This document shows positions 9,107 to 18,819 of a stretch of DNA of 64,000 bases, one piece after another (position 1 is the stretch's first letter; each line of letters begins with the position of its first letter). Source of the DNA: Sporosarcina sp. P33 (lineage in GTDB: Bacteria > Bacillota > Bacilli > Bacillales_A > Planococcaceae). Both the position numbers and the translations under genes were made by a program. A model generated the notes under the pieces. That model saw only the letters and a list, made by a program, of their open reading frames with translations, did not search any database and was not told the origin of the DNA. Location of the stretch: contig NZ_CP015027.1 in assembly GCF_002077155.1 (NCBI RefSeq), positions 2,210,501-2,274,500 on the forward strand, written 5' to 3'.

Positions 9107-9992
9107 ATGTTCGCCGCGACTTGTTAATATACAGCCAGACCGCTGCTGACAGTTCGATGGCCTGCAGTTGGCTCGGGCTGCCTTCGAAAGCTTGACGGAA
9201 GGAGCGCACGACGGACTCCAGCAGGTAGATTCGGGGCTGCTTTGCGGACAGTTCATCGAGCAGAAACTGACTGTACAATTTGCCTGCATCGTCACCGTCC
9301 GGCAGCTCGCCGATAAATGTCTTCAAGCTGTCGGTCAGCATCTCAGGCGTCATCGGATAAAACTCTGCGCCCGTCAGCATTTCTTCAATCAGATCCTCAG
9401 AAAGTAAATGCGCATCCTTCTTGACGATGTCCGGCACGATAACTTCCATCCGCTGCATAACAAATTCCACGATCCTTATCGTATCGATTTCTTCTGTCGA
9501 GGAGGTTTTCAAAGTGTTCAGCGAATGCTGAATGAAGCCGAAAACCAATGATGCGCAATCATAGGAGTAGGGCTTCACTTCTTCTCCGTAAACGTCAGTA
9601 AGCCGTTTGGCAAGCCATACGAGTTCGCGGAAATACATCTGCTTGACGAACAGCCGGAGTTCATCGTCGGGTGAATGGATAACCGTTTCAAAAAGTGATA
9701 GCAGATTCTGTTCGCGGTTCATAGTCAAACGGATTTCAATTTGTTTAGTGAGCAGAACGGGATCTGCCAAGTCTTTGCCGATCGCAAGTTCGTTTCGCCG
9801 TAAATAGCTTGCGTAATGAGCGTCGCGCAAAATAGCCATCAGGCATTCGTTCTTAGAAGAGAAGTAATTATAAAAAGTTCCCTTTGAAATCTGGGCTGCA
9901 TTCAAAATGTCTTGAATCGAAGTAGTGTGAAAGCCGTTTTCTATGAACAGCAGTTTTGCGATATGTAAGACATGTTTTTTTCGGTCATTCAT
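9105..9992 (-). CDS. TetR/AcrR-family transcriptional repressor
   Basis: 295 aa. The N-terminal helix-turn-helix is clear: HIAKLLFIENGFHTTSIQDI then AQISKGTFYNYFSSK at residues 10-45. The C-terminal ligand-binding part is longer than in typical 190-220 aa members. It diverges from a multidrug exporter gene and presumably represses it in the absence of a ligand. A perfect 31-bp palindrome overlaps the putative -10 of the exporter promoter and is the obvious operator candidate. Confidence 0.9.
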   Translation of the reverse strand: MNDRKKHVLHIAKLLFIENGFHTTSIQDILNAAQISKGTFYNYFSSKNECLMAILRDAHYASYLRRNELAIGKDLADPVLLTKQIEIRLTMNREQNLLSLFETVIHSPDDELRLFVKQMYFRELVWLAKRLTDVYGEEVKPYSYDCASLVFGFIQHSLNTLKTSSTEEIDTIRIVEFVMQRMEVIVPDIVKKDAHLLSEDLIEEMLTGAEFYPMTPEMLTDSLKTFIGELPDGDDAGKLYSQFLLDELSAKQPRIYLLESVVRSFRQAFEGSPSQLQAIELSAAVWLYINKSRRT

Positions 9993-10098
9993 TGTTTATC
10001 ACCTGTACATTAAATTTATTTTATACACCTTGTACAAATAGTATACTATTCTTTAAACACCCGTGTATCAACCTTTTTGTCTTTGGCGAATTTATTTC

Positions 10099-10149
10099 TT
10101 GAAATAAGTGAACTGCCGGTATAAAATATGTATCTGACATATTTTATAC
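10099..10149 (+). promoter_or_regulatory. Putative promoter and TetR operator of the exporter gene
   Basis: TTGAAA (10099) and TAAAAT (10122) are 17 bp apart. Overlapping the -10 is a perfect inverted repeat, GTATAAAATATGT at 10119-10131 and ACATATTTTATAC at 10137-10149, with a 5-bp spacer. The geometry suits a dimeric TetR repressor; binding is inference. Confidence 0.65.
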
Positions 10150-10167
10150 GTGTTGTAGGAGGATGAA

Positions 10168-11670
10168 ATGGCAGAATCAATAGAAATTAAGAAAATGCAT
10201 GAAAAACCGCCTTATGGGATTATAGCGATTTTGTTTATTGGTGCATTTGTTGCGATCTTGAATAATACATTGCTGAATATTGCCTTGCCCGTCATTATGA
10301 AGGAGTTTTCCATTACTCCGTCAGCTGTTCAATGGCTGACGACAGGCTATATGCTTGTCAACGGGATTATGATTCCGGCGAGTGCATTTTTCATTCAGAA
10401 GTTTACGAACAGAAAAATCTTTATCACAGCAATGGTGCTCTTCTCGTTAGGGACGTTCCTTGCGATTGTCGCACCTACATTTTCATTGCTGGTTGTTGCA
10501 CGGATGATTCAGGCATCGGGTTCAGCACTGATGATGCCATTATTAATGAATGTCATGCTGACGGCGTTCCCGGTTGAGAAACGGGGAGCGGCGCTCGGGA
10601 TGTTCGGTCTGGTAATGTTCACTGCGCCGGCAATCGGGCCGACACTATCAGGTTATATCGTAGAGAACTATTCGTGGCGGACATTGTTTGAAATCGTCTT
10701 GCCCATTTCCGTGCTGACTTTGTTGCTGGCTATTTTTAAATTGAAGAACATTACGCCGAATCGTGATGTCCGTGTAAATGTTCTGTCGCTTATTCTGTCC
10801 AGTATTGGTTTCGGCAGTTTGCTGTATGGCTTTAGTTCTGCTGGGGAAAAGGGCTGGGGATCTCCGCTGGTATACGGCATGATTGCGCTGGGTACAGTGG
10901 CACTCGTACTGTTCATTCTTAGACAATTGAGCATGAAAGAACCGATGCTCGACTTCCGGATTTACAAATATCCGATGTTTGCGCTGGCTTCTGTCATCTC
11001 GATGGTGTTGGCTGTAGCGATGTTCTCCGGTATGATTTTGACGCCGCTGTATGTGCAGAACGTCCGCGGGATTTCTCCGCTCGATGCAGGGCTGCTGATG
11101 CTGCCAGGAGCAGTGCTGATGGGAATTATGTCGCCGATTACAGGCAGGCTGTTTGATAAATATGGGCCGCGTATGCTCGTCTACACAGGACTTGCCATTT
11201 CCGTCATCGCAACCTATTTATTCAGCCGCCTGCAGCTGGATACAGGGTACTATTATTTGATGGGACTGTATACGTTCCGGATGTTCGGACTGTCTATGGT
11301 CATGATGCCTGTTATGACGAATGGAATGAATTCCTTGCCGATGCACTCCAATCCGCACGGTACGGCAATGAATAATACATTGCAGCAAGTGTCCGGTGCC
11401 ATCGGATCAGCATTGTTACTGACACTTATGACTGGCCGGCTGGATAAGTCGGCTGCTGCTCAGGCAAGTGAATTGGCGGCTTCGGGTGTGGATATTTCTG
11501 CGAAGGCTGAAGAAATTGAACGCATCGCGATGCTGGATGGAGTCAATCACGCATTCTTCATTTCAACAATCGTTACGCTTGGCGCATTGATATTGTCGCT
11601 GTTCATCCGACGGGTCATGCCGCCTAGTAATATACAGACTGATGAAGCTCTGGAAGAGTCTGAAAAGTAG
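10168..11670 (+). CDS. DHA2-family (14-helix) MFS multidrug efflux transporter
   Basis: 500 aa, with TAGGAGG before the ATG. Fourteen hydrophobic segments are expected for DHA2/EmrB drug-proton antiporters, and the family motifs are visible: LNNTLLNIALPVI in helix 1, WLTTGYMLVNGIMIP, the ARMIQASGSALMMPL motif C-like region, and GMFGLVMFTAPAIGPTLSGYI. Probably exports hydrophobic drugs or metabolites under control of the divergent TetR. A weak hairpin terminator follows at 11675. Confidence 0.9.
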   Translation: MAESIEIKKMHEKPPYGIIAILFIGAFVAILNNTLLNIALPVIMKEFSITPSAVQWLTTGYMLVNGIMIPASAFFIQKFTNRKIFITAMVLFSLGTFLAIVAPTFSLLVVARMIQASGSALMMPLLMNVMLTAFPVEKRGAALGMFGLVMFTAPAIGPTLSGYIVENYSWRTLFEIVLPISVLTLLLAIFKLKNITPNRDVRVNVLSLILSSIGFGSLLYGFSSAGEKGWGSPLVYGMIALGTVALVLFILRQLSMKEPMLDFRIYKYPMFALASVISMVLAVAMFSGMILTPLYVQNVRGISPLDAGLLMLPGAVLMGIMSPITGRLFDKYGPRMLVYTGLAISVIATYLFSRLQLDTGYYYLMGLYTFRMFGLSMVMMPVMTNGMNSLPMHSNPHGTAMNNTLQQVSGAIGSALLLTLMTGRLDKSAAAQASELAASGVDISAKAEEIERIAMLDGVNHAFFISTIVTLGALILSLFIRRVMPPSNIQTDEALEESEK

Positions 11671-11674
11671 AATA

Positions 11675-11715
11675 AGAGGGTCCGTATGCTGTGATGCATG
11701 CGGGGCTTCTTTTTT
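11675..11715 (+). terminator. Rho-independent terminator after the exporter
   Basis: GTCCGTATGC pairs imperfectly with GCATGCGGGGC around a short loop, followed by a T-run (CTTCTTTTTT). Confidence 0.65.
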
Positions 11716-11741
11716 GTATGGTATAGTAAAAAGAAAAGGTT

Positions 11742-13604
11742 GTGTTCGATGTGATAGGGAATAAAGCAAATTGCCCGTGTGGAAGCGATGAGATCGTGGA
11801 GAACTGCTGCGGCAAAACGAATGAGCCGGGCACGAATCAAATTCGGGAAGAACTGAAGCGTGTACTGAACAGCTATTATGAAACAAAATTGTCGCCTTCA
11901 GAAATTCAAGTGCTTGAAGGATTGCTGAAAGAGTGGGGCGGACGTCTTGGTGAGTGGATGGAAGAAGAGGAGCTTGTGACGAATGTCAGCGATTATTATT
12001 TCTTCATCGTCCGGAAAGATCTTTGGAGACGCCACTTGGTCAAAGCACTGAACCGTACGCAAAATAAAGCAGTGCGCGCCATTTTGAAGAGCTGGCAGAA
12101 CGCATTCATTACGTTTGCGGAAGTTACAGAAGCAAGTAAAGAAGTTTATTATATGAAGGAAATTCTTGGCGAAGGCGAGTATCTGCTGGCCAGAGAACCG
12201 GGAGAGCCGGAAGATGTGCGTGCAGTGCTGGCGATTGTTTTGGAGGAGTACCGCAATGACGAGCGCTGGGTCATGCCGATTTCAGCGATCGCAGTAAATC
12301 AGCATATGAGCGATGAAATGATCTCACGCGTACAGGCTATTGCGGAAAAAAGCGAGGAGAGCAACAGCTTCGAATTCTTTAAGAAGCATCTCGTGGATAT
12401 TTATGAGGTGGTCTGTAAACTGGACGTGCAGACGTTATCCGATGTCGTCGAGCAGAACTTTACACCGCTGCAGCGGGAAGTAGTGGAAATACTCGATGCC
12501 AAGCTGGAAGAAGAGGAATTGTATCCAGGTGCCTATGAAATGCTGCTTTCATTACTTGCTTACTACTTTACCGATCAAAATCCGAAGTTCCGTAAGCCGG
12601 AAGTGCTGGCTGCAGCTGCATTCCAACTGGCTGTAGATACGACGATGATGCCAACAACATATACACAGGCAGAAGTTGCGAAAATGTTCGATGTTTCGGT
12701 GTCTTCATTCAGAAAGCACACAGATATACTCGCTGATAAAATTCAGGAATTGGAACAGATGATGGAAAAAAACAGTCCGCGTGCCCCGTATCATATAGGA
12801 ACGGATCCGCTTGCAACTGAGCAAATGAATTGGCAAGTGCATCTGTTGTCTGCGAAAAATGAATTTGAAACGTTTGAAGAAGCCCAGGCGTTTATTCAGG
12901 AAGAGATTCAAAAGCCGTTCGAGCCGGAGAATCAGCAGCAGGAAGCGCAGATGCTTTGTTATATGGCGTATAATGCAGAAACGGATGAACAGCGCCGCGA
13001 CTTTGCAGAGGGTGCCTATGGCGCGGACCCGACGAATGTCGATGCATTATTGCTGCAGACCGAGTTCACCGATTCCAAAGATGAGCAGGAGAAATTCTTC
13101 AAGCAGGCTGTTTTCTCGGGTGAAAAACAGTTTGACAACCGTGCGGAGAGCGCGTGGAATCTTGCGCCAAACCGTCCGTATTTGCGCGGTTTATTGCAGT
13201 ACGGCATCTGGATGTATGAACAGGGCCGCTTTGCGGAGTCAAGCGAAATGTTCTTGCGTCTGCTGACGACGGATCTTTACGATCATCAGAACGCACGCTA
13301 CCTGGCCATTTCCTCACTGATCCGTCAGGGAGAGATTGGACAAGCTGAGCAAGTGATGCAGGCGTGCGCTGAGATTTCTGAAGGTGACGCGGCGTACTGG
13401 TATTTGGCGTGGACGCTTGAGATGGAGAAAAACAAAGGTGAAAACACAGCCCGCGTTATGGAGTTGTTCGAGAAGGCGGAGCAGTTGAATCCGCATGTTG
13501 GTGCGTTGATACATACGTCGGCAAAGAAGTTCAGCTATCCGAGAAGTGTGGATCTGGTGCCGGGTACGCATGAAGAAGCGCATTATATTTGGTATTTACT
13601 ATAA
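11742..13604 (+). CDS. SEC-C motif protein with cyclin-like HTH segment and TPR region, unknown function
   Basis: 620 aa from the GTG at 11742, or 617 from the GTG at 11751. The latter has better spacing from AAAAGG. Residues 10-25 carry a zinc-binding SEC-C motif (CPCGSDEIVENCCG). Residues 280-335 (LAAAAFQLAVD, then QAEVAKMFDVSVSSFRKH) resemble the second half of a TFIIB-type cyclin fold or a helix-turn-helix. The last 200 residues look like tetratricopeptide-type helical pairs. Inference: an intracellular adaptor that binds protein or nucleic acid. It is co-oriented with the exporter but separated from it by a terminator. Confidence 0.7.
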   Translation: MFDVIGNKANCPCGSDEIVENCCGKTNEPGTNQIREELKRVLNSYYETKLSPSEIQVLEGLLKEWGGRLGEWMEEEELVTNVSDYYFFIVRKDLWRRHLVKALNRTQNKAVRAILKSWQNAFITFAEVTEASKEVYYMKEILGEGEYLLAREPGEPEDVRAVLAIVLEEYRNDERWVMPISAIAVNQHMSDEMISRVQAIAEKSEESNSFEFFKKHLVDIYEVVCKLDVQTLSDVVEQNFTPLQREVVEILDAKLEEEELYPGAYEMLLSLLAYYFTDQNPKFRKPEVLAAAAFQLAVDTTMMPTTYTQAEVAKMFDVSVSSFRKHTDILADKIQELEQMMEKNSPRAPYHIGTDPLATEQMNWQVHLLSAKNEFETFEEAQAFIQEEIQKPFEPENQQQEAQMLCYMAYNAETDEQRRDFAEGAYGADPTNVDALLLQTEFTDSKDEQEKFFKQAVFSGEKQFDNRAESAWNLAPNRPYLRGLLQYGIWMYEQGRFAESSEMFLRLLTTDLYDHQNARYLAISSLIRQGEIGQAEQVMQACAEISEGDAAYWYLAWTLEMEKNKGENTARVMELFEKAEQLNPHVGALIHTSAKKFSYPRSVDLVPGTHEEAHYIWYLL

Positions 13605-13739
13605 TGAATCCAGCCGTCACGGCGAGTCAGTGTTGCTGACTTGCTGTGGCGGATTTTTTGTTGTTGGGTCGCTGCAGTTGGTGTGTTCAATGCTGTTCTG
13701 TCTCTATTTTGGGGCCGTTGCTCGAATTTTTTTCGGGGT

Positions 13740-15330
13740 TTGAAGTTAGCGAGTGTCCGCTCTTTGGACCCGCGCCGGCACGTGGGGGATTGCCTTACGT
13801 CATGAGCCAGCTGGCGGTAGTGCGCGCCAGTTGTCTCATGACTTCGGCCGACCCCGCAGTTGTGCCTGCGCTGCTGAGTGGATGCTATTCGCGTACTCTT
13901 TTAAAAGAGAAGAAGTGCAGTGACTGGTTGCCGACTGGCGTATGCTTTGGCAAATGATGTGTCTTAATTGCTCCCCCTAACTGAACGGAGGCGCCTTACA
14001 AGCGGTAGGCGTAGCGATGAGACAGCCAGGCGCACTTCCTGTCTGGCTCATTGCGGAAGCCATCCGCCAGCGCCGCAGTGGGTCCAATGCCGTTCTGTCT
14101 TTGTTTTGGGATCGTTGCTCGACTAGTTGTCTGGGATTGAAGTTAGCAAATGTCACCTGTTAGGACCCGCGCCGGCACGTGGGGGATTGCCTTTCGTCAT
14201 GAGCCATCTGGCGAAGAGCGTGCCAGTTGTCTCATGACTTCGGCCGACCCCGCAGTTGTGCCTGCGCTGCTGAGTGGATGCTATTCGCGTACTCTTTTAA
14301 AAGAGAAGAAGTGCAGTGACTGGTTGCCGACTGGCGTATGCTTTGGCAAATGATGTGTCTTAATTGCTCCCCCTAACTGAACGGAGGCGCCTTACAAGCG
14401 GTAGGCGTAGCGATGAGACAGCCAGGCGCACTTCCTGTCTGGCTCATTGCGTAGCCATCCGCCAGCGCCGCAGTGGGTTCTATGCTGTTTAGGCTCTAGT
14501 GTTGGGATCGTTGCTCGACTAGTTGTCGGGGATTGGAGTTAGCGGGTGTCCACTGTTAGGACCCGCGCCGGCACGTGGGGGATTGCCTTTCGTCATGAGC
14601 CATCTGGCGAAGAGCGTGCCAGTTGTCTCATGACTTCGGCCGACCCCGCAGTTGTGCCTGCGCTACTGAGTGGAGGCAAACCGAGTACTCTTTTAAAAGA
14701 GAAGAAGTGCAGTGACTACTAGACGACTAGCGTATGCTTTGGCAAATGACGTGTCATGTTTTGCTTCCCCCTAACTAAACGAAGGCGCCTTACAAGCGGT
14801 CGGCGAAGTGATGAGACAGCCAGGCGCACTTCCTGTCTGGCTCATTGCGTAGCCATCCGCCAGCGCCGCAGTGAGTTCAATGCCGTTTTGCTTCTCTAAT
14901 AACAATGACGGCAACTGGTGTATTCCATTTTCGATGCAAAAGCAGAAAATCATCTGCACAGCACTTGCCCGTCACTTTTCAAAAATCAGTAGCCAAAGTG
15001 ATTTCCGCTTACTAAACGGAGGCGCCTCCCAAGCGGTCGGCGAAGTGATGAGACAGCCAGGCGGTCTTCCTGTCTGGCTCATTGCGTAGCCATCCGCCAG
15101 CGCCGCAGTGAGTCCAAAGCCGTTTCGCTTCTCTGATCACAGAGACGTCAGCCCATGTAATCCAGTCGTGCTGCAAAAAAGCAGAAAGCGGACTGCATAG
15201 TACTTGCCCATTGCGTAGCCATCCGCTAGCGCAACAGTGAGTCCAAAGCCGTTTCGCTTCTCTGATCACAAAGACGTCAGGCTATGTAATCCAGTTCTGA
15301 TGCAAAAACCAGAAACCGTCTTCAATGTAC
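13740..15330. repeat. BIME-like array 2 of alternating inverted hairpin elements
   Basis: No credible gene. Module A copies are at 13766-13881, 14163-14277 and 14559-14673. Module B copies are at 13987-14083, 14383-14480, 14781-14878 and 15018-15113, with a fragment near 15208. The unit period is 396 bp. The right edge (15114-15330) holds two copies, 128 bp apart, of a different segment starting CCAAAGCCGTTTCGCTTC. Same family as array 1, which lies on the other side of the tetR-exporter-SEC-C block. Confidence 0.85.
14433..15062. repeat. Long direct repeat, right copy (partner at 8243-8872)
   Basis: Same orientation and near-identical sequence as the left copy at a constant offset of 6190 bp. 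Homology decays on both sides. Confidence 0.9.
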
Positions 15331-15454
15331 TCGCCCATACCATATAAAATCCCAGTAATACCTCCAGCTTTAAAGGAATAGGATGGTATATTGTCGAAGA
15401 AATCTAGTAGAGACAAATTACGAAAACTATACCAAACAGAGAGGGGCAATACAC

Positions 15455-16930
15455 ATGAAACTGACTAACTATATCGGTGGCGTCTGGCAGAAGGAAGCGG
15501 CTCGCTATACCGCCGTACTCAACCCGGCGAACGGAGAAGAACTGGCGCAAGTTCCGCTGTCTTCAGATGAAGAGGTGCGGCAGGCGGTGGCTGCTGCTAA
15601 AAAAGCGCAGAAAAAATGGGCGCTGGTTCCGGCACCGAAACGTGCAGATTATCTCTATGAAATCGGACGGCTGATGAAAGACAGAAAAGAACACCTCTCG
15701 CAAGTATTGACGAAAGAAATGGGTAAAGTAATAGAAGAGGCGCGCGGTGAAGTGCAAGAGGGAATTGACATGGCGTTCTATATGGCAGGAGAAGGCCGCA
15801 GACTGTTCGGCGAAACAGTTCCGTCCGAGCTGCAAGATAAATTTGCGATGAGCGTACGTGCCCCAATCGGCGTAGTCGGGCTCATCACCCCATGGAATTT
15901 CCCGATTGCCATCGCCACGTGGAAATCGTTCCCGGCAATCGTCGCGGGCAATACGTTCGTTTGGAAACCGGCAACGGAAACGCCGCTGATGGCGCACGAA
16001 ATGTCATTGATTTTTGAAGAAGCGGGCTTGCCGCATGGCGTAGCGAACATCGTCTATGGCTCAGGAAGTGATGTTGGCACTGCGCTGATCGAACATCCCG
16101 ACGTGCGCGTTATTTCCTTTACGGGTTCAACCGAAACGGGCCGTCATGTCGCGGAATTGGGCGGGCGTCATTTGAAAAAAGTATCGCTGGAAATGGGCGG
16201 AAAAAACGCGGTCATCGTAATGGATGACGCGGATCTTGAGCTGGCGGTTGAAGGGATTTTGTGGAGCGCATTCGGTACGGCAGGACAGCGCTGTACAGCC
16301 TGCAGCCGTGTCATCGTACATGAAAAGGTAAAAGAAGAGCTGCAGAAACGTCTCGTCGAAAGCATGAAAGAACTGACGATGGGCGACGGACTGGATGAAA
16401 CAGTAAAAGTCGGTCCGGTGATCAATGAAAAAGCATTGAAGAAAATAGAAAAGTATATTGAAATCGGCAAAGAAGAAGGGGCGATTCTAGCTGCGGGCGG
16501 AAATGTCTTGCGTGACGGTAAATTTGCGGACGGCCATTACTTCGAGCCGACTCTTTTCGCAGACGTTGCATGGGACAGCCGCCTGGCGCAGGAAGAAATA
16601 TTTGGACCTGTCGTTTCATTGATTACAGTCGGCAGTCTGGATGAAGCAATCGAAGTGAATAACAGCGTCGCATATGGCCTGTCAAGTTCCATTTTCTCGC
16701 AGGATGTCAATAAAGTATTCCGTGCGCAGCGCGATCTGGATACAGGAATCGTCTATATCAATGCGGGAACGACAGGTGCAGAAATTCATTTGCCGTTTGG
16801 CGGAACGAAGGGTACAGGGAATGGACACCGTGACTCGGGTGTCGCCGCGCTGGACGTCTTTACGGAATGGAAGAGCATTTACGTCGATTACAGCGGGAAA
16901 TTGCAGCGCGCGCAGATCGATACGGAGTGA
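15455..16930 (+). CDS. Aldehyde dehydrogenase, probable 2-aminoadipate semialdehyde dehydrogenase
   Basis: 491 aa from the ATG at 15455 ([12 protein letters not shown]), which follows GAGAGGGG. Longer in-frame extensions lack a ribosome site. NAD-dependent aldehyde dehydrogenase fold: [13 protein letters not shown] near residue 150, the FTGSTETGR Rossmann segment, the catalytic glutamate in LEMGGKN and the catalytic cysteine in GTAGQRCTA. The next gene, 25 bp on, is lysine-6-dehydrogenase-like, so the likely substrate is allysine/piperideine-6-carboxylate, giving 2-aminoadipate. The substrate is inferred from context only. Confidence 0.85.
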   Translation: MKLTNYIGGVWQKEAARYTAVLNPANGEELAQVPLSSDEEVRQAVAAAKKAQKKWALVPAPKRADYLYEIGRLMKDRKEHLSQVLTKEMGKVIEEARGEVQEGIDMAFYMAGEGRRLFGETVPSELQDKFAMSVRAPIGVVGLITPWNFPIAIATWKSFPAIVAGNTFVWKPATETPLMAHEMSLIFEEAGLPHGVANIVYGSGSDVGTALIEHPDVRVISFTGSTETGRHVAELGGRHLKKVSLEMGGKNAVIVMDDADLELAVEGILWSAFGTAGQRCTACSRVIVHEKVKEELQKRLVESMKELTMGDGLDETVKVGPVINEKALKKIEKYIEIGKEEGAILAAGGNVLRDGKFADGHYFEPTLFADVAWDSRLAQEEIFGPVVSLITVGSLDEAIEVNNSVAYGLSSSIFSQDVNKVFRAQRDLDTGIVYINAGTTGAEIHLPFGGTKGTGNGHRDSGVAALDVFTEWKSIYVDYSGKLQRAQIDTE

Positions 16931-16955
16931 ACTAACAGGAAGAAGGGATGAGCAA

Positions 16956-18104
16956 ATGAGAGTTGTCGTATTAGGTGCAGGATTAATGGGGAAAGAAGTT
17001 GTTCGCGACTTAGTGAAGCAGGACGAAGTGAAAAAAGTGTATCTCGCTGACCGGGCAATCCGGCAGGCAGAAGATTTCGCGGAGCAGCTGATGAATGAAA
17101 AGCTCGATATTTTATTGCTGGATGCCAACAATGAAGTGCAGCTGAGCGATGTCATCGGACTTGGTGATATCGTGGTCAACGCCCTGTTCTATACATTCAA
17201 TGAACAGGTTGCCCGCTGCGCGGTGGAACGCGGGGTGCACGTTGTTGATCTGGGCGGCCATATCGGCGGAGCGACGGAAAAAGTTCTGTCTCTGCATGAA
17301 CAGGCAGCGGCTAAAGGTGTGACACTCATTCCCGATCTCGGTGTGGCGCCGGGCATGATCAATATTTTATCAGGGTACGGCGCGTCGATGCTTGATGAAA
17401 CGCAGTCGATCAGACTATTTGTCGGCGGTGTGCCAGTTGATCCGAAGCCTCCGCTGAACTATAACGTTGTTTTTTCATTGGAAGGTTTATTCGATCATTA
17501 CACGGATTCCTCGCGGGTCATCCGGGAAGGAAAGGTGCTGGAATTGCCTTCATTATCGGAAGTAGAAGCGCTTGAATTCGATGGCTATGGCATGATGGAA
17601 GCTTTCCATACGTCAGGCGGCACATCGACGCTGCTTGAGTCATTCCCTGACGTTGAAACGCTGGAATATAAGACGATTCGCTATCCCGGTCACGCAGAAA
17701 AAATTCAAGTGCTCGTGGATTTAGGTCTGCTGTCGCGGGAACCGGCCATCCAAGTCGACGGGAAACCGCTGCGCGTGCGCGATGTCATGCTCGCCCACTT
17801 GACGCCGCAATTGCGTCTTGGTGATCAATCGGATGCCGTATTGCTCCGAGTCATTGTTGGCGGGAAAAAAGATGGCGTGGAACAAACGGTAACATTCAAT
17901 ATGATTACTGAAAAAGACCAGTCAATTAATGAAACGGCAATGGCACGTGCGACAGCCAACACCATTTCGGTTGTAGCGCAAATGATCGGCAATGGTGTCA
18001 TTACGAAAAGAGGTGCGTATCCGCCTGAAAAAGTCGTGCCGGGTGAACGATATATTGAAGAAATGAAGAAACGCGGAGTTGTCATTGACGTACAACGGGC
18101 CTGA
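16956..18104 (+). CDS. Lysine 6-dehydrogenase-like / saccharopine dehydrogenase family protein
   Basis: 382 aa from the ATG at 16956, with AGAAGGGATG upstream. The Rossmann motif VVLGAGLMGKEVVRDL opens the protein. Internal segments DLGGHIGG, PDLGVAPGMINILSGYG and EAFHTSGGTSTLLESFP match, as I recall them, the Geobacillus L-lysine 6-dehydrogenase of about 385 aa. That enzyme oxidatively deaminates lysine at the epsilon position with NAD. Together with the upstream aldehyde dehydrogenase it would make 2-aminoadipate. The saccharopine dehydrogenase family is certain; the lysine substrate is a good inference. Confidence 0.82.
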   Translation: MRVVVLGAGLMGKEVVRDLVKQDEVKKVYLADRAIRQAEDFAEQLMNEKLDILLLDANNEVQLSDVIGLGDIVVNALFYTFNEQVARCAVERGVHVVDLGGHIGGATEKVLSLHEQAAAKGVTLIPDLGVAPGMINILSGYGASMLDETQSIRLFVGGVPVDPKPPLNYNVVFSLEGLFDHYTDSSRVIREGKVLELPSLSEVEALEFDGYGMMEAFHTSGGTSTLLESFPDVETLEYKTIRYPGHAEKIQVLVDLGLLSREPAIQVDGKPLRVRDVMLAHLTPQLRLGDQSDAVLLRVIVGGKKDGVEQTVTFNMITEKDQSINETAMARATANTISVVAQMIGNGVITKRGAYPPEKVVPGERYIEEMKKRGVVIDVQRA

Positions 18105-18185
18105 TCACGTATATACTAGAGATAAGCGTGGATCTAGCTCTCAGCGAACCATTTCCTCGTGTATTTTATAAGGAGTGGCACGAAC

Positions 18186-18794
18186 ATGAACAAACAAACT
18201 CTCAACACACAACAAATGGGATTACAGCATCTGGCAACGAATCGAAGAACAGTAAATAAATTATTCGAATTTGTTTTGGTGGACTTCGAATTTTTGGACC
18301 ACATCCCTTTTCCCATCATGCGGTCAGCATTGAAGAAAAAGATATTGCATGCTGTGTATTTAACGGATGGAATAAATGTATACGGCTATGCGATTTACCA
18401 GCGTATTCCGAAATACGGCGGCATTCATGTGCTGTACTTGGCGATTGCGCCTGATTATCGTTCATTCGGACTGGGCAGTATCCTGCTGCAGCGTCTGAAC
18501 GCTATGTCGCCGGAAGGAATTTTATTGGAAGTGGAAGATCCGGACTTTGCGAAGAATGAAAGTGAATTGTCCGTCCGTACGCGGCGCATAGCATTTTACG
18601 AACGCAACGGGCTGATGCTCAACAAAACGGTGAAACTGACAAACTTCAAACATCCGTTACTGTTGATGACGAGTACAGAGCTGCCGCCATTGAACGGACG
18701 CAGTTTCCGGCAGTTCTATCGGCAGTTGTATAATCGTGTGTATCGCGTGCCAATCGGAAAGATTGCGATAAATGCACGTGTTGTAAAAGAATAG
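18186..18794 (+). CDS. GNAT-family N-acetyltransferase
   Basis: 202 aa from the ATG at 18186, preceded by AAGGAG. The acetyl-CoA binding motif is LYLAIAPDYRSFGLGSILLQRL near residues 88-110 (the R/Q-x-x-G-x-G/A region reads RSFGLG), and FYERNGL is the usual C-terminal motif. Substrate unknown. It lies between the lysine dehydrogenase and acyl-CoA dehydrogenase genes, 25 bp before the latter. Confidence 0.82.
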   Translation: MNKQTLNTQQMGLQHLATNRRTVNKLFEFVLVDFEFLDHIPFPIMRSALKKKILHAVYLTDGINVYGYAIYQRIPKYGGIHVLYLAIAPDYRSFGLGSILLQRLNAMSPEGILLEVEDPDFAKNESELSVRTRRIAFYERNGLMLNKTVKLTNFKHPLLLMTSTELPPLNGRSFRQFYRQLYNRVYRVPIGKIAINARVVKE

Positions 18795-18819
18795 TTTCAT
18801 TGTAAAGGAGGACACGAAG

